64,000 nucleotides of DNA from Plantimonas leprariae (GTDB lineage: Bacteria; Pseudomonadota; Alphaproteobacteria; Rhizobiales; Rhizobiaceae): assembly GCF_008802405.1 (NCBI RefSeq), contig NZ_VZDO01000008.1, positions 152,389 to 216,388 of the forward strand, given 5' to 3'. This document shows, in pieces, positions 28,295 through 37,100 of this stretch. Below the pieces are notes generated by a model that was not told the origin of the DNA, searched no databases, and saw nothing but the letters and a program-made list of their open reading frames with translations. The position numbers and the translations under genes were made by a program. Each line of letters opens with the position of its first letter. Within the stretch, counting starts at the first letter, position 1.

Positions 28295-28690
28295 ATGCCG
28301 TCCGACGCCACGCAGTCGAACAAGTCGTCCGATGCCACGCAGGCGAACAAGCCCGAAAGCGGCGCCTCGGGCGCCAGCGGCGGTGGCGGTGTCGGCAGCA
28401 AGCCGTCCGACGGCGACCTGCAGAAGCAGGTCGGCAAGCTGCGCGAGGATGTCGCCGGCATCGCCGAGGCGCTGAAGGGTCTCGCCGGCAACCACGCGGG
28501 CAACGCCCGCCAGCAGGCTTACGCGCTGCGTGACGACCTGCGCTCGCAGGGCGAGCAGTACCTGCGGGTCGCACAGGATACGGCGACGGAGTTGGAAGAG
28601 CAGTTCAGCGAGAAGGTCCGCGCCGAGCCGGTCAAGTACGTGCTGATCGCGGCGGCCGTCGGTTACGTCTACGCGCGCCTCTTCCACTGA
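28295..28690 (+). CDS. ElaB/YqjD-like (DUF883-type) membrane-anchored protein
   Basis: A 131-residue protein. A low-complexity N-terminus (Ser/Gly/Asn-rich, 1-45) precedes a charged amphipathic helix (LQKQVGKLREDVAGIAEALK onward) and a C-terminal TM segment, VKYVLIAAAVGYVYARLF. This is the layout of the tail-anchored ElaB/YqjD ribosome-associated stress proteins. The start is the ATG with GAGGA eight bases upstream. The stop overlaps the next ATG (TGATG). Its location after ecfG suggests stress regulation; a near-match promoter (GGAAC-N16-CGCT, 28175-28199) lies upstream. Confidence 0.75.
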   Translation: MPSDATQSNKSSDATQANKPESGASGASGGGGVGSKPSDGDLQKQVGKLREDVAGIAEALKGLAGNHAGNARQQAYALRDDLRSQGEQYLRVAQDTATELEEQFSEKVRAEPVKYVLIAAAVGYVYARLFH

Positions 28691-29127
28691 TGCCATTCGC
28701 GCTGATCACGCGCCTGCTGACAGGCGAAGCCGGGCTCTACTTTACCCGGCTTCGCAACATGGCCGTCTGGTATTCGGTCGCGGGCGTGTTCGGGCTCGTC
28801 ATGGCGATCTTCTTGCTCGTCGCCCTTTTTTCGTGGGTGGCTAGCCATCTGGGCACCGTCGGGACGGCGCTGATCTTCGCCGCGGTCTTCCTCGTTCTGG
28901 CGATCGTCGCGGTCGTGATCGCGAGGATCAGCGGCCGTCCGCCCCGCCCCGAGAAGGAGGATCGCCTCCAGCGCGACATCCTCTCGATCGCCGGCGTCAC
29001 CGCCATGTCGAACGCGCCGCAGCTCATGCGGCTCGCTCGCCAGAAGCGCGGCCTCATCATGATCCCGGCGGCCGCCGCCGGCTTCTTCGGCCTTTACAAG
29101 GCGATCGCGGCGTTCCGCGACCGCTGA
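28690..29127 (+). CDS. Phage-holin-family (DUF1469-like) membrane protein
   Basis: A 145-residue protein with two adjacent TM helices (YSVAGVFGLVMAIFLLVALF and GTALIFAAVFLVLAIVAVVI) and a third hydrophobic segment near the C-terminus (LIMIPAAAAGFFGLYKAI). This matches the small integral membrane proteins annotated as phage holin superfamily 3/6 that are commonly encoded next to ElaB/YqjD-like genes. Start and stop overlap show coupling with the preceding gene. There is no evidence of prophage nearby, so a lysis role is unlikely. Confidence 0.7.
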   Translation: MPFALITRLLTGEAGLYFTRLRNMAVWYSVAGVFGLVMAIFLLVALFSWVASHLGTVGTALIFAAVFLVLAIVAVVIARISGRPPRPEKEDRLQRDILSIAGVTAMSNAPQLMRLARQKRGLIMIPAAAAGFFGLYKAIAAFRDR

Positions 29128-29136
29128 GAACGAAGC

Positions 29137-29175
29137 GCATCGGGCGCGGTCGCGGCGGCCGCGCCCGATGCTTTC
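29137..29175 (+). terminator. Rho-independent terminator after the holin-family gene
   Basis: A perfect 13-bp stem, GCATCGGGCGCGG / CCGCGCCCGATGC, with a 9-base loop, 9 bases after the stop codon and followed by TTTCATCTC. Confidence 0.85.
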
Positions 29176-29205
29176 ATCTCCCACATGCCGTTAGGAACTC
29201 TCGCG

Positions 29206-29475
29206 ATGTCGCGCATGGATCCCCAGGACGCCCGGCAGGGCCGCACGGGCACCCCGGTTCTCCGCATCCTGATCGCCGCGCTCGTGCTCTGCGTGATCGG
29301 CGGCATCGGCATGGCCCTCTACGGCTGGGCGATGCCCGACCAGACCCTGCCGGAAGCGAACCAGGGCGGCGGCCTCGGTGCACCGTCGTCGAACACCACC
29401 CCGGCGACGCAGGGCAACAACACCGTGACGCCGCAATCGTCCGGCGCCTCCGGCAGCGGCAACGCGCCGAACTGA
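29206..29475 (+). CDS. Small single-pass membrane protein
   Basis: An 89-residue protein with a basic N-terminus, one TM helix (LRILIAALVLCVIGGIGMAL) and a Ser/Thr/Asn/Gly-rich periplasmic tail of about 45 residues. The ATG chosen has AGGA nine bases upstream; an ATG seven codons earlier lacks one. No enzymatic motif. It lies between a terminator and the next small gene. Function unknown. Confidence 0.65.
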   Translation: MSRMDPQDARQGRTGTPVLRILIAALVLCVIGGIGMALYGWAMPDQTLPEANQGGGLGAPSSNTTPATQGNNTVTPQSSGASGSGNAPN

Positions 29476-29497
29476 CGACCCGGAGCGCGAGGCTAGG

Positions 29498-29836
29498 ATG
29501 AGCGGAGATCGCTTCGGCGCGCAGCAGACGAACGGTTCAGCCGGCGAGCCGGTCTCGCAGGCGGAAATCGACGACGTCTTGAACGACCCGCGCCTGTCGC
29601 CGGCCGAACAGCAAGCCCGGCTCGGCGATCTGCGCCAGCGCATTCTCGACAGTCGCTACGCGGACGGCGACGAGGAATACGAGCCCCTGGGCGCGCGCAT
29701 CGCAGACGCGCTGTCCATGCTCGCCGAGGGCGGCCACGACTACGACGGCTCATTGCGCGTGGAAGGCGACGGTGCCGGCGGACGCGGCGATCCGATCGAC
29801 GAAGAGCCGGCCAACGAAGAGCGCCGCGACCGCTGA
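29498..29836 (+). CDS. Small acidic hypothetical protein
   Basis: A 112-residue, strongly acidic, soluble protein. The central helix-rich part has SQAEIDDVLNDPRLSPAEQQ and DLRQRILDSRYADG; the C-terminus is Gly/Glu/Asp-rich and probably disordered. It starts 22 bp after the preceding membrane-protein gene and is probably co-transcribed. Convergent with the lipid kinase gene with 4 bp between stops. No family recognised. Confidence 0.6.
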   Translation: MSGDRFGAQQTNGSAGEPVSQAEIDDVLNDPRLSPAEQQARLGDLRQRILDSRYADGDEEYEPLGARIADALSMLAEGGHDYDGSLRVEGDGAGGRGDPIDEEPANEERRDR

Positions 29837-29840
29837 ACGG

Positions 29841-30806
29841 TCAGGGAGCGGCGCTGGCGCCTTCCAGGGTCGCGACCTTCACCTCCGCGGCGGTTTGCTG
29901 GAACTTCGTGCCGGCCGGCACCAGCACCTTCAGCGCGCGCTTGTGAAGGACGACTTCGGAGCGCACCTCCACATCCTCCAGCTCGCCGTCCCGCACCGCC
30001 CGGTCGCGCCGGTGGCGATGTCGGTAGTCGAACACGACCCGATCCGCCGTATAGACGCCGAGCGACGGGCTGTTGCGCCACGTCCCGAACAGGATCGCCA
30101 GCGTCAGCTTCGCCACCGCCAGCCGGTCGGTCGTCTGGCAGATGTAGATCCCGAGCTCGCCGCCCTGCGGATCGTCGGCATAGGGAAGATGCCCCTCCCC
30201 GTAGAGATTGTTGGAGATCGCCAGCGCCGGCGTCTTCAGCCGCTTGGTCTCGCCCTTGAGCTCCACCTCCAGTTCCACGATCGGCAGGCGACGGACGGCG
30301 CCGAAGATCGCGCGCCAGGATGCCAGCACCTTGCCGACCTTCGAACCGTAGTTTAGCCGCTCGCGGATGCGCACCATGCGCGCGTGCATGCCGACCGCGA
30401 ACTGATGCACGAACGGCCGGCCGTTCACCGTCGCGATGTCGACCTCGGCGATTTCGCCCTCCGCGAGCGCCGCAATGGCCTGCGGCAGTTGCAGCGGGAT
30501 CTGCAGCGTCCGGGCGAAGAGATTCATCGTGCCAGCCGGCAGGACGCCGAGCGCGACGTGCCGGCCCATCAGCTTGCCGGCCGCCGAGGAGACCGTGCCG
30601 TCGCCGCCGCCGACCACCAGCACGTCGATGTCGTCGCGCTTCGCCGCCTTCTCGATCGCCTCGCCGAGCTCCGACCCGTGCGGAAGCTCGGTGTCGATCT
30701 CGTGGCCGTGCAGCCTGAACTCGCTCTCGATCGTCTGTTTCAGCGCATCGAGATCCATCGTGCGCAGGGTGCCGCCATCGGCATTCAGAACGACATGGAT
30801 TTTCAT
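29841..30806 (-). CDS. Diacylglycerol kinase-family lipid kinase
   Basis: A 321-residue protein. The catalytic domain has the nucleotide-binding loop VVGGGDGTVSSAAGKLMG and the family motif LGVLPAGTMNLFARTLQIPL. The C-terminal beta-sandwich domain has LKTPALAISNNLYGEG and a terminal LHKRALKVLVPAG. This is the DgkB/YegS-type soluble family that phosphorylates diacylglycerol or related lipids at the membrane. The exact substrate is not predictable. It is monocistronic and convergent with the small acidic protein gene. Confidence 0.85.
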   Translation of the reverse strand: MKIHVVLNADGGTLRTMDLDALKQTIESEFRLHGHEIDTELPHGSELGEAIEKAAKRDDIDVLVVGGGDGTVSSAAGKLMGRHVALGVLPAGTMNLFARTLQIPLQLPQAIAALAEGEIAEVDIATVNGRPFVHQFAVGMHARMVRIRERLNYGSKVGKVLASWRAIFGAVRRLPIVELEVELKGETKRLKTPALAISNNLYGEGHLPYADDPQGGELGIYICQTTDRLAVAKLTLAILFGTWRNSPSLGVYTADRVVFDYRHRHRRDRAVRDGELEDVEVRSEVVLHKRALKVLVPAGTKFQQTAAEVKVATLEGASAAP

Positions 30807-30916
30807 GCGATCGGCTGTTCCATGGGCGAGGCGGCTTTAATTAGGCAGTCGGCGGCGCGTTTCACCCGGCGGCGCGTGTTCCGCGTCCGGAAGCCGGCGC
30901 GTTCGAGGAGAAAACC

Positions 30917-31087
30917 GTGATCAAGTGGATCGTCATACTTCTGATCGTGGCGGCCATCGCCAGCCTGCTCGGCTTCCGCGGCGTGGCGGGCGCTTCCGCC
31001 GGCATCGCGAAAATCCTGATCTTCATCGTTCTCGTCGCGATCCTCCTGGCGATCCTCTTCGGCTACCTCGCCTTCCAGGTGGTCTGA
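30917..31087 (+). CDS. DUF1328 (UPF0391) small membrane protein
   Basis: A 56-residue protein starting with GTG, with GAGGAG six bases upstream. It has two TM helices: IKWIVILLIVAAIASLLGFR and a second from IAKILIFIVLVAILLAILFG. The central GFRGVAGASAGIAK stretch is the DUF1328 signature. Members are widespread in proteobacteria and frequently stress-induced. Function unknown. Confidence 0.85.
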   Translation: MIKWIVILLIVAAIASLLGFRGVAGASAGIAKILIFIVLVAILLAILFGYLAFQVV

Positions 31088-31272
31088 CGAACGGGCGAGC
31101 GGCCGCCGCACCCTCGATCGGCGCGCCGCTCGCCGCGACTTCATCGGGAATTCTCGGATGCGGCGATCGGCGAGGAACCGAACGCCGATGGTGACCTTCT
31201 AGGCGCTGAAGGACATCGAGCCGCGCGGCCCGAACGGCGTTCGGATGCGCAACTCGCACGAAGGACGACCTC

Positions 31273-32760
31273 ATGACCCGCACCCTTCTGGTTTCCACGG
31301 CGCTGGCCGGTCTGCTGGCGACCACCGCGCTGGCCCAGAACCCCGCTCCCGCCGCACCCGATGCGCCCGCCTCCCGGAGCGCGGCATCGCAGGCCGGCGC
31401 CGGGACCTACGCCCGCCAGCTCGAAGCCGGCCAGACGCTCGCCTCGACGCTCACCGGCGCCAGCGTCTACGAGACGGCCTCGCCGGATGCCCGCTCGATC
31501 GGCGAAATCCGCAACTTCGTGATCGGCCAGGGCGGCAAGCTCGCCGCCGTCGTCGTCGACACCAGCGGCCTCGACCAGAACAAGACGGTCGCCGCCGCGC
31601 CCGACAAGGTGGAATGGACGAAGGGTGACGACGGCAAGGATCGCGTCGTCCTGAAGGCGGCCGCGAACGAGTTGCAGGCCGCACCGGCCTTCATGCCGCA
31701 GTCGCCGCAGGACGCCGCGCAGAACGGCGCGGCGCTGCCCGGCTCCGGCGCTGCGGCACCGGCCGGAGGACCGGCCGATGGCGCTGCCACCAACGTCACG
31801 GCCGCCCCGACGGCCGACACCAATGCCGCGTCGAACAACGCGGCGGGCCGTACCATTCCGGCGGCGCCGGCTGGGGTAACGGCCGCTCCCGCGCCAGGCT
31901 ACCTTGCCGCGCTCGCCAACGATCAGAAGCTCTCGCAGGACATCATCGGCAGCAACGTCTATTCCGGCCCCGCCGACGACGCCGCGACGATCGGCTCGGT
32001 GAACGATCTGGTGCTGGCGGAGGGCGGCACGGTGCCGGTGGCGGTGGTGGGCGTCGGCGGCTTCCTCGGCATCGGCGAGAAGAATGTCGGCGTCCCCTAC
32101 GAGATGCTGACGATCCAGCCCGGCGCGAACAGCGAGCCGCGTCTCGTGATGGCGGCGACGCGCGATCAGCTCGCCGCCGCCCCGACCTTCGAGGCGAGCG
32201 AACGGAGCGGGCAGAAGGCGGCAAGCGAGAGCAACGCGACGGCGGCCCTGCCGGCAGAGAGTTCGCGCGGAGCCGACACGTCCACCGCCGCGGACAACGG
32301 CAACGCCAGCGCGGCGAAGATGAACGCCGATCCGGCCACCACCGCTTCGACGAACCCGTCGAACGATCAGTCGTCGCTGAAGCCGCTGACGGGCGCCGAG
32401 CTGACGGCCGAGAAGCTGAACGGCGTCGCGGTCTACGGCCCGAACGACCAGAACATCGGCAAGGTCGGCGACATCGCCCTCACCGCCGACGGCCGCGTCG
32501 ATGCGGTCGTGGTCGATGTCGGCGGTTTCCTCGGCATCGGCTCGAAGCCCGTCGCCGTCGCGATGGAGAACCTGCAGTTCATGCGCGACACAAACGGCAC
32601 GATCAACATCTACACGCAGTTCACGCAGGACCAGTTGAAGGCCGCTCCCGAGTTCAACCGCGAGACCTATGCCGACAACCGCGGTTCGATGCGCCTCCAG
32701 CCGGCACCTGCTGGCTCCGGCAGTTCGTCGGACGACGATGGAGCCAATCCGGCGCAGTAG
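31273..32760 (+). CDS. Exported protein with three PRC-barrel domains
   Basis: A 495-residue protein. The signal peptide is MTRTLLVSTALAGLLATTAL with cleavage after ALAQ. Three PRC-barrel-like repeats are separated by Ala/Asn/Pro-rich linkers: about 57-140 (SVYETASPDARSIGEIRNFV), about 218-305 (NVYSGPADDAATIGSVNDLV) and about 372-465 (AVYGPNDQNIGKVGDIALT). Each repeat ends with a QLKAAPxF-like motif. Repeats 2 and 3 share VGGFLGIG. PRC barrels are beta-barrel binding modules; exported ones are common in Hyphomicrobiales and of unknown role. AAGGA precedes the ATG and a terminator follows. Confidence 0.85.
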   Translation: MTRTLLVSTALAGLLATTALAQNPAPAAPDAPASRSAASQAGAGTYARQLEAGQTLASTLTGASVYETASPDARSIGEIRNFVIGQGGKLAAVVVDTSGLDQNKTVAAAPDKVEWTKGDDGKDRVVLKAAANELQAAPAFMPQSPQDAAQNGAALPGSGAAAPAGGPADGAATNVTAAPTADTNAASNNAAGRTIPAAPAGVTAAPAPGYLAALANDQKLSQDIIGSNVYSGPADDAATIGSVNDLVLAEGGTVPVAVVGVGGFLGIGEKNVGVPYEMLTIQPGANSEPRLVMAATRDQLAAAPTFEASERSGQKAASESNATAALPAESSRGADTSTAADNGNASAAKMNADPATTASTNPSNDQSSLKPLTGAELTAEKLNGVAVYGPNDQNIGKVGDIALTADGRVDAVVVDVGGFLGIGSKPVAVAMENLQFMRDTNGTINIYTQFTQDQLKAAPEFNRETYADNRGSMRLQPAPAGSGSSSDDDGANPAQ

Positions 32761-32791
32761 GCGAACCATCCCGGCCGTACACGCCACGAGA

Positions 32792-32824
32792 GGCTCCGCT
32801 TCACCCGAGGCGGGGCCTTTTCTT
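32792..32824 (+). terminator. Rho-independent terminator after the PRC-barrel gene
   Basis: An 8-bp stem, GGCTCCGC / GCGGGGCC (one G-U pair), with a 10-base loop, followed by TTTTCTT. Confidence 0.85.
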
Positions 32825-32891
32825 GTCCTATGACGCCGGGCTCGCCTGACGGAAAGTTCATGCGCGTTTCGCGGCGCGCGATGCTAGCGTT

Positions 32892-32910
32892 CCGGCGTAT
32901 TCGACGCCGG
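32892..32910. promoter_or_regulatory. Inverted repeat upstream of the RND efflux operon
   Basis: CCGGCGT (32892-32898) and ACGCCGG (32904-32910) are perfect inverted repeats with a 5-base spacer, 39 bases before the efflux adaptor start. Position and shape suit an operator for an efflux regulator, but no regulator gene is adjacent. It could also just be an RNA hairpin. Confidence 0.35.
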
Positions 32911-32948
32911 TTCATGCGGCATTCAAGGTCCGCCCGCTACGGAGCGAC

Positions 32949-34193
32949 ATGGCTTTCCTGAAACAGATCGTCGTCACGCTCGCCGTCGTCGTGGGGGGCA
33001 TGGTCGTCTGGATGATGCTTGATCCTCGCCCGGGACAGTTCATCCTCGGCGCGCTGCCGGACGATCAGGCGGCATTGCGCCGGGCCGTCGCGGCGATCTC
33101 TGCCAAGCCGGAGACCGGCGAGAAGGCCGGCGCGACGCCGGTCGAGCGCGGACGCAACCAGCGCCCGACCATCGTCTTCGCCGGCACGGTCGGCGAAGCC
33201 GACACGCGCACACAGATGCGCGCCATCGCGACCGGCGAAGCGGAACACTCGGTGGTGGTCTATCCGGACACGACCGGCATCATCGCCACCGTACCGTTGA
33301 AGTCCGGCGATGCGGTCGCGTCAGGCGCTCCGCTCGCGATCCTGCAGAAGGATACGGAGGAACTCGCCGTCGATCGCGCCCGCATCGCGCTCGATGCTGC
33401 GGACGAGAAGTTGCTCCGCTATCAGCGGCTGGCGGAATCGCGGGCCGTATCCTCCGTCGAGGCGAACGATGCCGTGCGCGAGCGGGACAATGCCCGGCTC
33501 GACCTCCGGGCCGCGGAAGTCGCGCTCGCCAAACGCACCATCGTCGCGCCGCTTGGCGGCCGGGTCGGCATCGTGAACGTCGAGCCGGGCGACCTCGTCT
33601 CGAACCAGAACGCCATCACCACGGTCGACGACCGCACGCGGCTGCGCGCGATCTTCTATGCGCCGGAAGCCTTCGTGCAGGACCTGAAGGTCGGGCAGCC
33701 GGTCGAAGCGGTCGCCACCGCGCGGCCCGAGAACCTCTATCGCGGCACGATCAGCGCCATCGACAGCCGGCTCGACGAGACGAGCCGGACGCTGCGCACC
33801 GAAGCCCTGCTCGACAACGCCGCCGACGAGTTGCGGCCCGGCATGTCCTTCGTGATCACGCTAAAGCTGCCCGGCGAACGGCTGCTCGCCGTTGATCCGC
33901 TGGCGGTGCAATGGGAGCGCGACGGCGCCTTCGTGTGGAAGATCGTCGACAACAAGGTCGAGAAGGCGCCGGTGCGCGTAGTCGAGCGGTCCATCGACCG
34001 CATCATCCTCACGTCCACCGCCGTCAAGCTGAACGATCGCGTCGTGGTCGAGGGCGTCCAGTCCGTCCGCGAAGGCGGATCGGTCGAAGTGCGCGGCGAG
34101 CCGCGGCCGCCGGCCGGACCGGCGAACGAGGATGATGGGCCGTCCGCCGAAGCGTCGCCGACCCGCGCCGCGGAGGCGGCGGCCGGCCGATGA
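32949..34193 (+). CDS. RND efflux periplasmic adaptor (membrane fusion) subunit
   Basis: A 414-residue protein. An N-terminal membrane anchor (KQIVVTLAVVVGGMVVWMML) is followed by split lipoyl halves (IATVPLKSGDAVASGAPLAI and KRTIVAPLGGRVGIVNVEPG), an alpha-hairpin (about 130-185), a beta-barrel domain (TRLRAIFYAPEAFVQDLKVG, LYRGTISAIDSRLD) and a disordered acidic tail. It bridges the inner-membrane pump and an outer-membrane channel. GGAG lies just before the ATG, and the stop overlaps the pump gene start. No TolC-like gene follows, so it probably uses a channel encoded elsewhere. Confidence 0.92.
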   Translation: MAFLKQIVVTLAVVVGGMVVWMMLDPRPGQFILGALPDDQAALRRAVAAISAKPETGEKAGATPVERGRNQRPTIVFAGTVGEADTRTQMRAIATGEAEHSVVVYPDTTGIIATVPLKSGDAVASGAPLAILQKDTEELAVDRARIALDAADEKLLRYQRLAESRAVSSVEANDAVRERDNARLDLRAAEVALAKRTIVAPLGGRVGIVNVEPGDLVSNQNAITTVDDRTRLRAIFYAPEAFVQDLKVGQPVEAVATARPENLYRGTISAIDSRLDETSRTLRTEALLDNAADELRPGMSFVITLKLPGERLLAVDPLAVQWERDGAFVWKIVDNKVEKAPVRVVERSIDRIILTSTAVKLNDRVVVEGVQSVREGGSVEVRGEPRPPAGPANEDDGPSAEASPTRAAEAAAGR

Positions 34194-37100
34194 GCGCACA
34201 CGCGCACCACGTCGGCAAGCCGGACGGGCTCACGGCCTTCACCAGCCTGTTCATTCGCCGGCCGGTCCTGACGCTCGTCCTCAACCTGCTCATCGTCGTC
34301 GCCGGGCTCGCCTCGTTGAACGCGGTCGAGATCCGCGAACTGCCGAACGTCGACCGCCCGGTGATCACCGTGTCGATCGACTTCGAAGGGGCCGCACCGG
34401 AAACCATCGACCGCCAGATCACCAGCGAGGTCGAGAGTGCCGTCGCGCGTGTCTCCGGCATTTCCTCGATCTCGTCCGCCTCGCGCTTCGGCTCCAGCCG
34501 CGTGACGATCGAGTTCACGAGCGCGACCGACCTCAACGTCGCGGCGAGCGACGTGCGCGACGCGGTGAGCCGCCTCGCCAACACGCTGCCCGAGGAGGCC
34601 GAGGAGCCGCGCATCGTGAAGGCCGACGCGGACGCCGATCCGATCATGCGCCTCGCGGTGCTCGCGCCGGGCATGCCGATCGAGGAGCTGACGACGCTGG
34701 TGGAGGACCGCATCTCCGACCAGCTCGCGGCGGTGAACGGCGTCGCCGACCTCCAGCTATCGGGCGAGCGGGAGCGGATCGTCTACGTCGACATCGACCC
34801 GGACCGGCTCGCGACGCGCGGCCTGACGGTGGCGGACGTGGCGAACGCGCTCCGCAACGTCGCGCTGGACGTGCCGGCCGGCTCGCTCGCCTCCCCGACG
34901 CAGGACCTGATCGTGCGGGCGGACGCGAACGTCACGACGCCGGAAGCCTTCGAGAACATCGCCCTCAACAACCGCACCCGCCTGCGCGACGTGGCGAGCG
35001 TGCGCTTCGGGCCGGACGAAGCCGCATCGCAGCAGCGCGTCAACGGCGAGACCGGCATCGGGCTTGGCGTCGTGCGGCAGGCCGGCTCGTCGACGCTCGA
35101 CATCTCGCGCGGCATCCGCGCCGAGGTCGACCGGCTGAACGGGACGTTGCCGAAGGGCGTCTCGATCCGCGTCACCAGCGACAATGCCGTCTTCATCAAC
35201 GGCGCGATCCACGAGGTCGAGCTGTCGCTGATCTATGCCGTGATCATCGTCGTCGCGGTGATCTTCCTCTTCCTTCTGAACATCCGCGCCACCCTGATCC
35301 CGGCGGTGACGATGCCGGTCGCGCTGGTCGGCGTCCTGACGTTCATCTATCTCGCGGGCTTCTCCATCAACATCCTGACGCTGCTGGCGCTCGTGCTCGC
35401 CACCGGCATGGTGGTGGACGACGCGATCATCGTGCTTGAGAACATCGTGCGCCGGCGCGACGCGGGGGCGCGTCCGGCGGCCGCTGCGGTGCTCGGCACG
35501 CGCGAGATGTTCTTCGCGGTGATCTCCACCACCGCGACGCTCGCCGCCGTCTTCGTGCCGATCTCGTTCCTGCCCGGCGCGGCGGGCGGCCTGTTCCGCG
35601 AATTCGGCTTCGTGCTCGCGGTCGCCGTCGTCATCTCGGCCTTCGTCGCGCTGACGCTCTGCCCGATGCTGGCGGCCTACCTCCTGAAGCCGCACGCGAA
35701 GGAACGCGCGCCGGGCCCACTCGCTCGCGCGACGCAGCGCTTCGGCGGCTGGCTCGCCGGGCTCTACGCCGTGACGGTCCGCGCCTGCCTCGCCTTCCCG
35801 CTCATCGTCGTGATCGCGGCTGCGGCGTTCTCCTATTCGGCCTACCTCACCTTCATGACGCTGCCGCAGGAGCTGACGCCGTCCGAGGATCGCGGCGTCG
35901 CCCTCATGCGCATCACTGCGCCGCAGAGCGCCAGCGTCGACTACACTGCGGCGCAGATGCGCAAGATCGAGCAGGTGCTGCTGCCCTACGTGAAGAGCGG
36001 CGAGGCGAGCAATATCTACGCCACCGCCGGCCAGGGCGGCTCGTCCAGCAACGGCTTCCTGGTGATGTCGCTCGCCGACTGGGACCGGCGCGAGCGCACG
36101 CAGCAGGAGATCGTCGCCGAGGTGAACCGGCAGCTCGCCGAGATTCCGGGCGTGCGCGCCGTGGCGATCCAGCCGAACTCGCTCGGCATCCGCGGCGGCG
36201 GCCAGGGACTGCAGTTCGCCATCGCCGGGCAGAACTACGACGAGTTGCAGGACGCGGCGGCGAAGCTGAAATCCGCCATGGACCGCGACGGACGCTGGGG
36301 CCGGGTGCAGCAGGCGGTCGATGCCGCGCAGCCGCAGCTATCCGTGGTGGTCGACCGCCAGCGCGCCTCCGATCTCGGCGTCGACATCGACGGCCTCGCC
36401 GAAGCCATGCAGGCGCTGCTCGACGGGCGCGAGACGGGGCGGACGTTCCTCGACGACAAGTCGGTGCCGATCCGCATCGTCGCGACCGGCAAGCCGATCA
36501 ACGATCCGAACGACCTCGCCAACATCTTCCTGAAGACCGGCGACGGGCGGCTCGTGCCGATGAGCTCGATCGCCAAGGTCGAGGAAAGGCCGATCGCGCC
36601 GAGCCTGAACCGCGAGAACCGCTCACGCGCCGTGACGCTTTCGGCGCAATTGCCGGAAGGCTACGCGATCCGGCAAGGTTGGGACGACGTGCAGGCGCTG
36701 GCGCGGGACGTCATCCCGGACTCGATGCGCCTCGTGCCGCTGGCGGAAGCCGCGACCCTGCAGGAAACCTCGAACGGCCTCGCGGTCGTCTTCGGCTTCG
36801 CCATCGTCGTGATCCTGCTGGTGCTCGCCGCGCAGTTCGAGAGCTTCGTCTCGGCGGTGATCATCATCGCGACCGTGCCGCTCGGGGTCGCCTGCGCGGT
36901 TTACGCGCTCGCCTTCTTCGGCGTGAGCCTCAACCTCTACAGCCAGATCGGCCTCGTCCTCCTCGTCGGCATCATGGCGAAGAACGGCATCCTCGTAGTG
37001 GAATTCGCCAATCAGCTCCGCGAGGAAGGCATGGGGCTGCGCGAGGCGGTGGAGAAGGCGGCGCTGATCCGCCTGCGGCCGGTGATGATGACGATGATCG

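Noticed and set aside
28690..29127. Prophage remnant, because of the holin-family label
   Set aside because: No other phage genes, integrase or att repeats are near; the gene is paired with an ElaB/YqjD-like gene as in ordinary chromosomes.
29821..29853. Hairpin GCGCCGC...GCGGCGC covering the convergent stops of the acidic protein and lipid kinase genes
   Set aside because: Stem is interrupted by a 5-base bulge and there is no T run on either strand; not strong enough to call a terminator.
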